From assembly GCA_002482005.1 (NCBI GenBank), contig DLFD01000015.1, positions 835-35,700 of the forward strand: DNA of 34,866 bases, in the 5' to 3' direction. This document shows, in pieces, positions 15,543 through 23,879 of this stretch. Under the pieces are notes generated by a model, which had not been told where the DNA came from, made no database searches, and saw only the letters and a program-made list of their open reading frames with translations. Each line of letters begins with the position of its first letter. Within the stretch, counting starts at the first letter, position 1. This stretch comes from Lachnospiraceae bacterium UBA7729 (GTDB lineage: Bacteria > Bacillota > Clostridia > Lachnospirales > Lachnospiraceae). The position numbers were made by a program, and so were the translations under genes.

Positions 15543-17365
15543 GACCTGCCCCCGTCTTCCTGATCCGAAGTTTTTCCAATATTTTCCTCACGGCCGTCCG
15601 CAGAATCTTCTCCGTCATGGCTGTTTTCTGCACCAGCAGGCTCTTCCCTTCCGGACCCATTCATGGCCTGCCGGAGTTCCTGCTCGATCTCCTCGGTCGT
15701 AGCCTCCTCGATCTCCTTCTCCCTGCGTTTTGCCTGCTCCTGCGCCTGGCGCATCTTCTTTCTGAGACGGTAGTTTCTGGTAGATCTCACCAGAAGGATC
15801 AGCAGGACCAGCAGCAGGGCGATGATGATGGCGCCAGTGATCAGTATGATCTCCGTGCGGTTTTTCTCCCAGAAGTTCTGTCTCTTCTGGTCGATCTCCA
15901 TCACATAATTGCCGACATTCTTCCAGACTTCCTCATTGGACTTCTCTGCAGCCTCTTCCTTGTCGCCGGTCTCTCCTTCGTCTGCCTTCAGGGTGACGGT
16001 TGCCTCGATCTGCCACGGAACATCAAGGTCAAAGCTTACCGGACTTACAGTGATGCTCCTGCATCCGACCGGCCATCCCCCGAAGGTGTAGTAGAATGCT
16101 CCCTCGGTCGGCTGGATATCTGCGTTCTGTCCGGAGACGGTACCGAACTCTCCTGCCAGGGCATTGGTTCCGTCCTGTCCCTTGAAGGAAGCTTTTGACA
16201 CGGAATCCGCCGAGGCCCCGGACGGTACCGTGACCATGCTGCTTCCGGTGATCTCCGCAAGTGTCTGGGAAAGGCCTTCCGCCTGAAGATCGGCCCCTGC
16301 ACCAAGATAGCGGACATCCATCGCCTGACCGAGCGTCTTATCCTGATTGTCTTTGCCGGCTTCTGTGTGAGTGAAATTACGGAAGCCGTAATTCAGAAGA
16401 TCGATCGTCTCCAGGTAGTTCTGGTCAGCCCCATTTCCATGCATGAGGACGCAGACAAGACGCATGCCGTCCTTCTCTGCGTATGTGACCAGCGTGTTCC
16501 ACGCTGCCTCCGTGAAACCGGTCTTGCCGCCCATGCACCAGTCCGTATAATAGTCGCTGTCCGGCTGGATCATCTTGTGGTGGTTTGCGAAATAGCGGGA
16601 CTCTTCCGTCATGTTGGTCGGCTTGATCTCGTATTCCTTCGTAAGGATGATCTTCCGGAACTCCTCATTGCTGTATGCGGCGGAAGCGATCAGAGCCATA
16701 TCCCTGGCACAGGTATAGTGTTCGTCATTCGAAAGTCCGTTCGGGTTCACGAAATGTGTCACCGTGCATCCCAGCTGTGCAGCCCTCTGGTTCATCATGT
16801 CCGCAAACGCGCTCACGGACCCTGCCACATGGACGGCCAGAGCGTTGGCAGCGTCATTCGCCGACTGAAGCATCAGGGCATAGGTCGCATCCCTGACGGT
16901 CAGCTGCTCGCCTTCCTGAAGAGCGATGTTGGAAGCGTCCTCATCGAGGTCATATACTGCGTCCGTACAGGTGATGACATCGTCCGGGGCCGTATTCTCC
17001 AGCACGAGAAGGGCCGTCATGATCTTGGTGATGGATGCCGGATATAGCTTTCTCTGGGCATTCTTCGAGTAGATTAATGCTCCGGTGTCGAGGTCCATGA
17101 CGACACCCGAAGATGCCTGGATCGCCTCACCCTGAGGCCATCCGCTGACATCGTTTGTCTGGATCGGCTCATAATACTCGTCCGGGATGTATTCCTCCTC
17201 ATCGTCGGCCCCGTCATCCGAGCTGCCATCAGACCCGTCGTCAGATCCTTCATCTGCGGATTCTTCTCCCTCCTCCGCATATGCGACGGAGGCTCCGGCC
17301 GACCCGAAAGCCATGCTCATCGCAAGAAAAAAGATCCCGAAAGATTTCAGAAATTTCGCTTTCAT
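15539..17365 (-). CDS. D-alanyl-D-alanine carboxypeptidase (peptidase S11, DacF/PBP5 type)
   Basis: A 608-residue membrane-bound penicillin-binding protein that removes the terminal D-Ala from peptidoglycan stem peptides. Residues 1-30 form a signal peptide ending AYA, followed by an Asp/Glu/Ser-rich linker. The catalytic motifs are complete: S111-x-x-K114 (PASITK), S168-A-N170 and K281-T-G283. A C-terminal domain follows. One membrane helix at about 505-526 is followed by an 82-residue charged, coiled-coil-like tail, much larger than the amphipathic anchor of classical PBP5. The start has AAAGGGGAC upstream. The gene lies 137 bp after gatD and overlaps the recombinase gene by 4 bp. The precise paralogue (dacA, dacB or dacF) is not determinable. 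Confidence 0.93.
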   Translation of the reverse strand: MKAKFLKSFGIFFLAMSMAFGSAGASVAYAEEGEESADEGSDDGSDGSSDDGADDEEEYIPDEYYEPIQTNDVSGWPQGEAIQASSGVVMDLDTGALIYSKNAQRKLYPASITKIMTALLVLENTAPDDVITCTDAVYDLDEDASNIALQEGEQLTVRDATYALMLQSANDAANALAVHVAGSVSAFADMMNQRAAQLGCTVTHFVNPNGLSNDEHYTCARDMALIASAAYSNEEFRKIILTKEYEIKPTNMTEESRYFANHHKMIQPDSDYYTDWCMGGKTGFTEAAWNTLVTYAEKDGMRLVCVLMHGNGADQNYLETIDLLNYGFRNFTHTEAGKDNQDKTLGQAMDVRYLGAGADLQAEGLSQTLAEITGSSMVTVPSGASADSVSKASFKGQDGTNALAGEFGTVSGQNADIQPTEGAFYYTFGGWPVGCRSITVSPVSFDLDVPWQIEATVTLKADEGETGDKEEAAEKSNEEVWKNVGNYVMEIDQKRQNFWEKNRTEIILITGAIIIALLLVLLILLVRSTRNYRLRKKMRQAQEQAKRREKEIEEATTEEIEQELRQAMNGSGREEPAGAENSHDGEDSADGREENIGKTSDQEDGGRS

Positions 17366-17420
17366 AGCAGTCCCCTTTGTTCCCTTAAGTTCCCCTTATC
17401 TTACTATGCAGGGCAGTACA

Positions 17421-17507
17421 TCCATCCCCTGCAGCATATCCCTAATGCCTTCAAAGTCCATCCCCTGCAGCATATCCCTCTCAATTAAAAAGTCCGTCCC
17501 CCTCAGG
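17421..17507. repeat. 36-bp tandem repeat between gatD and the carboxypeptidase gene
   Basis: Two full units start at 17421 and 17457 and share their first 23 bases exactly (TCCATCCCCTGCAGCATATC and the next three). A decayed third copy from 17493 runs into the last codons of gatD. Read on the minus strand, one frame stays open through the array and could encode a peptide of about 25 residues with the repeated words RDMLQGMD. Confidence 0.8.
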
Positions 17508-18234
17508 ACGCCTTTCCGCCTGTGAACCGCTTTACAATGTAATCGCCCGCCTCCCGCTCCTCTTGATCTTCGAGCGGCTCAAGCTCTCCTTCAAATCCCT
17601 TTCTTCTCAGAGCCCTGATCAGAAGATCATCGCACACATGCGGGTTCTTCGGAAGCAGCGGTCCGTGAAGGTAAGTTCCGATCACGTTCTTATAGATTAC
17701 TCCTTCCTGCCCGTCCTTGTCATTATTCCCATGACCGAAAAGCACTTTTCCGAAAGGCTTCTGGTCCTTTCCGAGCCAGGTACGGCCGCCGTGGTTCTCG
17801 AATCCCACGACCGGATAAGGATAGAGATCATTCTGAAGCACGATATTGGAGATCAGTCTCGGAGAACCCTGCTCCGTGTAAAGGTCCACAAGATGCAGGC
17901 CTTCCATCTTTCCATCCGGGGTATTGTAGTAGTGACCAAGCAGCTGATAGCCTCCGCAGACCGCTATGGTCGTTCCTCCGTCCTCAACGTAGGCCTTGAA
18001 ATCCTTCTGAATGTTCTGAAGCTTCCGGCAGACGATCATCTGCTCCCTGTCAGAGCCTCCCCCGAGAAGAACGATGTCCAGTTTTGTGAAATCGACCGGG
18101 TCGTCGATCCCGAAGCGGAGCACTTCCGCGTCAAATCCGCGCCACAGCAGTCTCATCTTCAGGCACTGGATGTTTCCCCGGTCCCCGTACAGATTGAGAA
18201 GGTCCGGGTAGAGATGTCCTATTGTGATCTTCAT
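17503..18234 (-). CDS. gatD: Lipid II isoglutaminyl synthase, glutaminase subunit GatD
   Basis: A 243-residue class I glutamine amidotransferase of the CobB/CobQ-like type. It hydrolyses glutamine and passes ammonia to MurT for amidation of D-Glu at position 2 of the stem peptide. The nucleophile is C93 in AVCGGYQLLG and the partner His is H190 in GTYLHGPLL. An N-terminal segment, IGHLYPDLLNLYGDRGN, is typical of GatD. Its start overlaps the end of murT by 4 bp, consistent with a 1:1 complex. The end of the gene touches a 36-bp tandem repeat. It acts in the cytoplasm on membrane-bound lipid II. Confidence 0.95.
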   Translation of the reverse strand: MKITIGHLYPDLLNLYGDRGNIQCLKMRLLWRGFDAEVLRFGIDDPVDFTKLDIVLLGGGSDREQMIVCRKLQNIQKDFKAYVEDGGTTIAVCGGYQLLGHYYNTPDGKMEGLHLVDLYTEQGSPRLISNIVLQNDLYPYPVVGFENHGGRTWLGKDQKPFGKVLFGHGNNDKDGQEGVIYKNVIGTYLHGPLLPKNPHVCDDLLIRALRRKGFEGELEPLEDQEEREAGDYIVKRFTGGKAS

Positions 18235-19673
18235 CTTCCGCCCTCCTTTGTATCTTCCTGTGATCTTGCCTGCATCTCCCCGAGAAGTTTGTGGGTATGA
18301 TAGAGCGCCGTATAGTTGACAAGCACATACAGATTACCGCATCCATCCTGAAGACGCTTTTCGATGGCTGTCTTTACATCCGGGACCAGTTCCGTATGAA
18401 TCCCGACGTACTTCATTCTCAGCCTCATATCCTGGCAGCGGATGCCGGACACTGTGATGGAGCGGATGCTCTGATCCTCCAGCCGGTCGAAGTCAACGTC
18501 CCAGAGCCAGGAGATATCCTTGCCGTCCTGGGCATTATCGTTGATGACGATGATGATGTCCTTCGGACTTTCATCCTCCATGACCGAGGAAATGTTCTGG
18601 TTGAAGCCTGCCGGATTCTTGGCGAGATTCAGCAGGACGGATGAGCCTCCGATATGGAACAGTTCGTTGCGTCCGAATTCCGGCCTGTATGCCGCGATCA
18701 TCTCATCAAAGTGGTCCATCTTCAGTCCTGCCGTCTTCGCTGCCGCGTAGCAGGCAAGGATGTTGTAGATATTGTAGAAGCCCCGGTAATCCGCACGGAT
18801 CTTTTTCAGCGGACAGGTCCCGGTATCGGAGACCCTGACGCCCCCGTCCATCTCGGAAACTTCCGTGTGTACCTTGTGCGTTCTCTCGGCAACATCAAAG
18901 GCAAGCCCGCCCTTCAGATCGATATGGCAGGCATCGAAGTCGACATCCGGCCTGCGGAAGCCGCACTTCGGACAGTGGTAGACGCCCATCTGGCTGAAGT
19001 GATAGAAGTCGTAGACAAGGCGGGTGCCGCATTTCTTACAGAACTGGCCTTCGCGGATCTCGCCCTCATCCTTCTGATGGAAGACCTGCTCGGAGATGCC
19101 ATACGTGATGTAGGGGTGGCCGCTGTCCATAGCCAGAAAACTGCTCAGGGAATCATCCGCATTGACGATGATCTTCATGTCCGGAGCCATGCCGATGGCT
19201 TCCTTCAGAAGATCCATGGTGATGTCGATCTCACCGTAACGGTCAAGCTGATCGCGGAACAGATTGGTCAGGACCATGTAGTCCGGCTTCATGAATGGGA
19301 AGACTCTCTTCGCAGATGCCTCATCGATCTCTATGACGGCGTTATCCGCTTCCAGCTTTCCGGAAACCTTCGCCGCAAGTACATATGCGGCAGCGACGCC
19401 CATCAGCATGTTGGAGCCTGTGTGATTGCAGACAACCTTTCTTCCCTCCGACTCGAATGCGGAGCAGATCAGGTTGTTTGTGGTCGTCTTTCCATTGGTC
19501 CCGCAGGTCACGATGATATCGCCCTTCACCTGGGAAGACAGCTTTTTCAGAATCGTCGGGTCGATCTTCATGGCGAGCTTGCCCGCCATCGTGACGCCCT
19601 GTTTACCGGCGGCCTTGCAGACAAAGCTCAGAGCTTTGGCGGATGCGATCGCCAGCGATGTACGTAATGACAT
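18231..19673 (-). CDS. murT: Lipid II isoglutaminyl synthase, Mur-ligase-like subunit MurT
   Basis: A 480-residue ATP-dependent ligase homologue. It activates the alpha-carboxyl of D-Glu in lipid II and, with ammonia from GatD, forms D-isoglutamine. The P-loop GTNGKTTT is at 58-65, followed by the Mur ligase central domain. A four-Cys zinc ribbon characteristic of MurT (C212, C215, C234, C237) interrupts it, and the C-terminal domain is the DUF1727 type. AGGAG precedes the ATG. gatD follows with a 4-bp overlap. The lipoprotein serine hydrolase gene lies 62 bp upstream in the same direction, so a cell-wall transcription unit is likely. Amidation affects cross-linking and lysozyme resistance in other Gram-positive bacteria. 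Confidence 0.96.
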   Translation of the reverse strand: MSLRTSLAIASAKALSFVCKAAGKQGVTMAGKLAMKIDPTILKKLSSQVKGDIIVTCGTNGKTTTNNLICSAFESEGRKVVCNHTGSNMLMGVAAAYVLAAKVSGKLEADNAVIEIDEASAKRVFPFMKPDYMVLTNLFRDQLDRYGEIDITMDLLKEAIGMAPDMKIIVNADDSLSSFLAMDSGHPYITYGISEQVFHQKDEGEIREGQFCKKCGTRLVYDFYHFSQMGVYHCPKCGFRRPDVDFDACHIDLKGGLAFDVAERTHKVHTEVSEMDGGVRVSDTGTCPLKKIRADYRGFYNIYNILACYAAAKTAGLKMDHFDEMIAAYRPEFGRNELFHIGGSSVLLNLAKNPAGFNQNISSVMEDESPKDIIIVINDNAQDGKDISWLWDVDFDRLEDQSIRSITVSGIRCQDMRLRMKYVGIHTELVPDVKTAIEKRLQDGCGNLYVLVNYTALYHTHKLLGEMQARSQEDTKEGGR

Positions 19674-19735
19674 AAGATTTCTCCTAAGATATGATGCTAA
19701 GCCGCAGCCGCTTCTGCTGCCGGGGCCAGATTCCT

Positions 19736-21061
19736 TCAGCCGGCGGCTTCACCGTCTGCCGGGGCCCGGCCTGACTGCGCGTCCCGATCCTGTTCGCTCT
19801 GCGCCAGGCTTTCCACATTCCGAGCATCCGGACTTACCGCAGCCGGCGCTGCCGATGCAGCCTTGGCTCCGTCCAGATACCACTGGGCCGTCTGTGCCGA
19901 GATCTGGGAGATCAAGCTTTGCGCTTCGCTGTTTCTTCCCCCAAGGTCATTCGACAGGACGACCAGGATGTATCCTTCCTTTCCGGTCTCTGCCGGAGGG
20001 AAGACGATCGCTGAATCATTCTCGATGCAGCCAAGTCCGTAGCCGTCCGGCATCTCACCCGTCTTGTTTCCGGAGGTAAAGCCCTGCGGAAGTCCCGACG
20101 GGATCTTGTTCCTGAGGGTCTGGCCCTTGATGATCTCAAGCATCTTCGCGGATGCGTCTGCATTCACAAGCGTCCCGTGATAGATCTCAGAATAGAACTT
20201 TCTCACATCAGAAGCCGACGTGTAATTGTCTCCCTGGGAAAGGTCCGAAGCCATGAACCTTCTCCCAAGAGACGTCTGGGTGAAGCCTTTGTCCTGGCAG
20301 AACTTGTTCACAACCTTCTTTCCTGCCTCAAAGTCTCCCTTTCCAAGTCTTTCGACCAGAAGATTGGCTGCCTCGTTGGAGCTGACCGTGATCATCTGCT
20401 CGATCGTATCTCTCAGCTCGCCGTCATAGCTCTCTCCGAAATTGATCATCTCCTCATCACTTTCCGGATAGCACATGTACTGATACACGGCGCCCATGAT
20501 GAAGAGCTTGATCACACTCGCAGACTGCATCTTCTCTTCCGCCTTGTGAAAGTACTGAGTTCCGTCTTTCAGGTCTTCGTAGGCAACCGACCACTTCTGT
20601 CCGGAAGCCTCGAACCCTCTGATCTGGTCAAGACAAGCCGCGATCGGCCCACTGTCCTCGGACATGTTCTCCGCCTCGCTCTCTGTCATCTGCTCAGCTG
20701 ACTTCTCCTTCTCACTTTCCGCAGCTTTCTCAGTTGTATTCTCAGTCAAACCTTCTGCTGCCGTTTCATCTTCCGTTTCTTCTCCGGTACTGCCATCTGT
20801 GCGGTCTTCCAGAATGGTGTCCTGCTCTTCTTCGCCTTCCGTCTCCTCGACCAGAAGATCTTCCGCTTCCGTGAAAGCCTCGCTGTCAGGCCCGGTTCCG
20901 TATTCTGTCTGGTGGGTATCCTCGATCAGCCCTTCTGAAGACACATCTTCCGGGATACTCCCATCGCTTCCGGCCTTCTGGGCAGAGCGGAACTTTCCAC
21001 AGGAAGTAAGTAACAAGGCCCCCGCAAAAAGCATTGCGGCAAGCACAGTCTTCTTTTTCAA
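19736..21061 (-). CDS. Lipoprotein serine hydrolase, beta-lactamase/PBP-like fold
   Basis: A 441-residue exported lipoprotein. The signal peptide ends in the lipobox LLTSC with C21 as the lipid-bearing residue. Residues about 30-135 are a Glu/Thr/Ser-rich spacer. The serine hydrolase domain has S182-V-I-K185, S227-S-N229 and K333-T-G335 (NKTGE), the three motifs of the class A beta-lactamase/DD-peptidase fold. I do not see an ExxLN motif between them, so true beta-lactamase activity is doubtful; peptidoglycan processing is more likely. A Pro/Ala/Gln-rich tail ends the protein. The start codon is TTG at 21061, chosen because GGGGAGG lies eight bases upstream. The gene sits between gyrA, 67 bp upstream, and murT. 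Confidence 0.88.
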   Translation of the reverse strand: MKKKTVLAAMLFAGALLLTSCGKFRSAQKAGSDGSIPEDVSSEGLIEDTHQTEYGTGPDSEAFTEAEDLLVEETEGEEEQDTILEDRTDGSTGEETEDETAAEGLTENTTEKAAESEKEKSAEQMTESEAENMSEDSGPIAACLDQIRGFEASGQKWSVAYEDLKDGTQYFHKAEEKMQSASVIKLFIMGAVYQYMCYPESDEEMINFGESYDGELRDTIEQMITVSSNEAANLLVERLGKGDFEAGKKVVNKFCQDKGFTQTSLGRRFMASDLSQGDNYTSASDVRKFYSEIYHGTLVNADASAKMLEIIKGQTLRNKIPSGLPQGFTSGNKTGEMPDGYGLGCIENDSAIVFPPAETGKEGYILVVLSNDLGGRNSEAQSLISQISAQTAQWYLDGAKAASAAPAAVSPDARNVESLAQSEQDRDAQSGRAPADGEAAG

Positions 21062-21084
21062 TTGTTTTTCCTCCCCTGTATGGA

Positions 21085-21114
21085 AAAAGCCCTGCAGAAT
21101 ATCACAGGGCTTTC
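21085..21114 (-). terminator. Terminator/attenuator hairpin after gyrA
   Basis: On the minus strand AAAGCCCTG and CAGGGCTTT (21106-21114 with 21087-21095) form a 9-bp stem with T residues at its end. It occupies the short gap between the gyrA stop and the lipoprotein start. Confidence 0.75.
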
Positions 21115-21128
21115 ACTTTTTATGTCGA

Positions 21129-23717
21129 TCAGATATCCTTATCGTCTGATGGATCGTCAGCGGTATCTTCTTTCTCAGCTTCCTCACCGGCTCCGATTGC
21201 TCCGTCATCCATGCCTTCGCTGTCTTCCTCAGGATCCTTGATCTCTTCATCCATATCGGAATCCTTCACGGTCTCCCTGACTTTCGCGACGGATACCACG
21301 GTTTCCTTTTCTTCCAGATTCATCAGCTTTACACCGGAAGTGATCCTTCCCAGGATCGAGATATCACTGCATCCCGTACGGATGATAACTCCATCCGAGT
21401 TGATCATGATGATCTCGTCATCGGTATCGACTCCCATGGCCGAAACAACATCGCCGGTCTTATCCGTGATCTTGTAGCACTTGACTCCCTTGCCGCCTCG
21501 AAGCTGCGGTGAGAATTCATCGACCGAAGTCAGCTTTCCCATGCCTCTGGAAGATACGATCAGCATGTAAGGAGCTTCCGAAGCGGTCATCATGGAGACG
21601 ACTTCGTCGCCGTCCTGGAGATTGATTCCCCTGACGCCTATGGAAACGCGTCCGATCAGTCTTGCGTCTTCCTCATGGAAACGAATGCATTCACCGTACT
21701 TTGTCACCAGGAAGATATCCTGTTTGTTATCGGTCGCGCATACGTTGATAAGCTCATCATCATCGCGGAGAACAATGGCCGTAAGACCATTTTTCCGAAC
21801 GTTATCGTACTCGGTAAGAGGAGTCCTCTTGAAGATGCCCTTTCTTGTCGCCATGACAAGAGTCTCGCTGCCTTCCAGCTGGTCTTCCCTGCTGACCGGA
21901 ATGACAGCTGAAACCTTCTCTTCCGGCTGAAGCTGGAGCAGGTTGATGACTGCTGTTCCCCTTGCCGTCCTTCCAGCCTCGGGGATCTCGTAAGCCTTAA
22001 GGCGGAACACACGGCCCTTGTTGGTGAAGAACATCAGATCCGCATGGGTATCGGTCATCAGGAGCGAATCGATATAATCATCTTTCAGCGTCTCGATTCC
22101 CTTGATTCCCCTTCCGCCTCTGTTCTGGCTGCGGAAGTTGTCATTGCTCATCCTCTTGATATAGCCCAGCTTTGTCATCGTGATGACGACATCCCTGCGC
22201 TCGATCAGATCTTCGATTCCCATATCGTCCGGGGCAAATCCGATCTTCGTCCTTCTCTCGTCGCCGTACTTGTCGGAGATCTCGAGAAGCTCTTTTCTGA
22301 TCACGCCAAGAAGCACCTTCTTATCGGATATGATAGCGGTAAGTTTTTCGATGAGCTTCATCAAGGAAGCATATTCCTCTTCGATCTTGCTTCTTTCCAG
22401 ACCTGTCAGAGTTCTCAGACGCATGTCAACGATTGCCTGAGCCTGGACATCATCGAGACCGAACTGCTTCTCCAGTTCTGCCTTTGCGATTGCTACGCTC
22501 TGGCTGGAACGGATGATCCGGATGACTTCATCGATATTGTCAAGCGCGATCAGCAATCCCTTTAAGATATGCGCACGCTCTTTTGCCTTATTGAGATCGT
22601 ATTTCGTCCTTCTGGTAACGACATCTTCCTGATGCTTCAGATAGTACTTAAGGATCTCAAGAAGATTCAGCACCTTCGGCTTGCCGTCGACCAGGGCCAG
22701 CATGATGACTCCGAACGTATCCTGAAGCTGAGTGTGCATATACAGTCTGTTCAGTACCACATTCGGATTGGCATCCCTGCGGATGTCGATGGAGATCCTC
22801 ATACCTTCCCGGGAAGACTCGTCTGTGATCCCCGTAATGCCGTCGATCCTCTTCTCTCTTACCAGCTCTGCCATCTTCTCGATCAGGCGGGCCTTGTTGA
22901 CGAGGTAAGGAAGCTCGGTGACGATGATCTTGCTCTTTCCGTTCGGAAGTGTCTCAATATTCGTAATGGCGCGGACGATGATCTTCCCGCGGCCGGTTCT
23001 GTAAGCTTCATTGATTCCGCGGGTACCAAGGATCTCTGCGCCTGTCGGGAAGTCTGGTCCCTTGACGATCTTCATCAGTTCATCGATGGACGTCTCACGG
23101 TCTTCCCCAACCTTGTTATCGATCATCTTCACACAGGCGCCGATGACCTCTTTCAGATTGTGAGGCGGGATATTCGTAGCCATACCGACGGCGATACCGG
23201 TCGTACCATTGACCAGCAGATTCGGAAAACGGGAAGGAAGGATCGTCGGCTCCTTCTCGGTCTCGTCGAAGTTCGGTACAAAGTCGACCGTATCTTTATT
23301 AATATCGGCCAGCATCTGCATGGAGATCTTTGACAGTCTTGCCTCGGTATATCGCATGGCGGCAGCACCGTCGCCATCGACCGATCCGAAGTTGCCGTGA
23401 CCGTCAACCAGCGGATAACGCATAGACCATGGCTGAGCCATGTTGACCAGGGCTCCGTAGATGGAAGAGTCGCCATGCGGATGATATTTACCCATCGTAT
23501 CTCCGACGATACGCGCACACTTACGATGCGGCTTGTCGGGTCCGTTATTCAGTTCGATCATCGCATACAGCACCCGGCGCTGCACTGGCTTCAGACCGTC
23601 TCTGACATCCGGAAGGGCTCTGGAGGCAATGACCGACATCGAATACATGATGTAGGATTCCTCCATCGTCTTCTGAAGATCGACTTCCTTTATCTGGTCG
23701 AATACTTTATCGTCCAT
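21129..23717 (-). CDS. gyrA: DNA gyrase subunit A
   Basis: An 862-residue breakage-reunion subunit of gyrase, which introduces negative supercoils together with GyrB. The active-site Tyr is Y123 in AMRYTEARLS. The helix-turn-helix region and the QRRVLYAM segment near residue 46 are intact. The C-terminal beta-pinwheel carries a GyrA-box variant, QNRGGRGIKG, needed for DNA wrapping. The last ~45 residues are strongly acidic. In the quinolone-determining region (HGDSSIYGAL) the position matching E. coli Ser83 is Ser, and that matching Asp87 is Gly. The start has GGGAGAG four bases upstream. It follows gyrB with a 162-bp gap in which I see only short AT-rich direct repeats. Confidence 0.98.
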   Translation of the reverse strand: MDDKVFDQIKEVDLQKTMEESYIMYSMSVIASRALPDVRDGLKPVQRRVLYAMIELNNGPDKPHRKCARIVGDTMGKYHPHGDSSIYGALVNMAQPWSMRYPLVDGHGNFGSVDGDGAAAMRYTEARLSKISMQMLADINKDTVDFVPNFDETEKEPTILPSRFPNLLVNGTTGIAVGMATNIPPHNLKEVIGACVKMIDNKVGEDRETSIDELMKIVKGPDFPTGAEILGTRGINEAYRTGRGKIIVRAITNIETLPNGKSKIIVTELPYLVNKARLIEKMAELVREKRIDGITGITDESSREGMRISIDIRRDANPNVVLNRLYMHTQLQDTFGVIMLALVDGKPKVLNLLEILKYYLKHQEDVVTRRTKYDLNKAKERAHILKGLLIALDNIDEVIRIIRSSQSVAIAKAELEKQFGLDDVQAQAIVDMRLRTLTGLERSKIEEEYASLMKLIEKLTAIISDKKVLLGVIRKELLEISDKYGDERRTKIGFAPDDMGIEDLIERRDVVITMTKLGYIKRMSNDNFRSQNRGGRGIKGIETLKDDYIDSLLMTDTHADLMFFTNKGRVFRLKAYEIPEAGRTARGTAVINLLQLQPEEKVSAVIPVSREDQLEGSETLVMATRKGIFKRTPLTEYDNVRKNGLTAIVLRDDDELINVCATDNKQDIFLVTKYGECIRFHEEDARLIGRVSIGVRGINLQDGDEVVSMMTASEAPYMLIVSSRGMGKLTSVDEFSPQLRGGKGVKCYKITDKTGDVVSAMGVDTDDEIIMINSDGVIIRTGCSDISILGRITSGVKLMNLEEKETVVSVAKVRETVKDSDMDEEIKDPEEDSEGMDDGAIGAGEEAEKEDTADDPSDDKDI

Positions 23718-23879
23718 GGTCTCTCCCTGTTTCCTGCAACTGCTTTTTATTCCTGTATCTACTCTGCCGCTTTTATGAGGTCAGGCCCTGTAACCCACCT
23801 GGTGCAGGATCCAGGGTAGTGCCTGCCACAGAAAATTTCTGCCACAGGAAAATTCTTTCCCTGGGCCTCAATACCTCTG

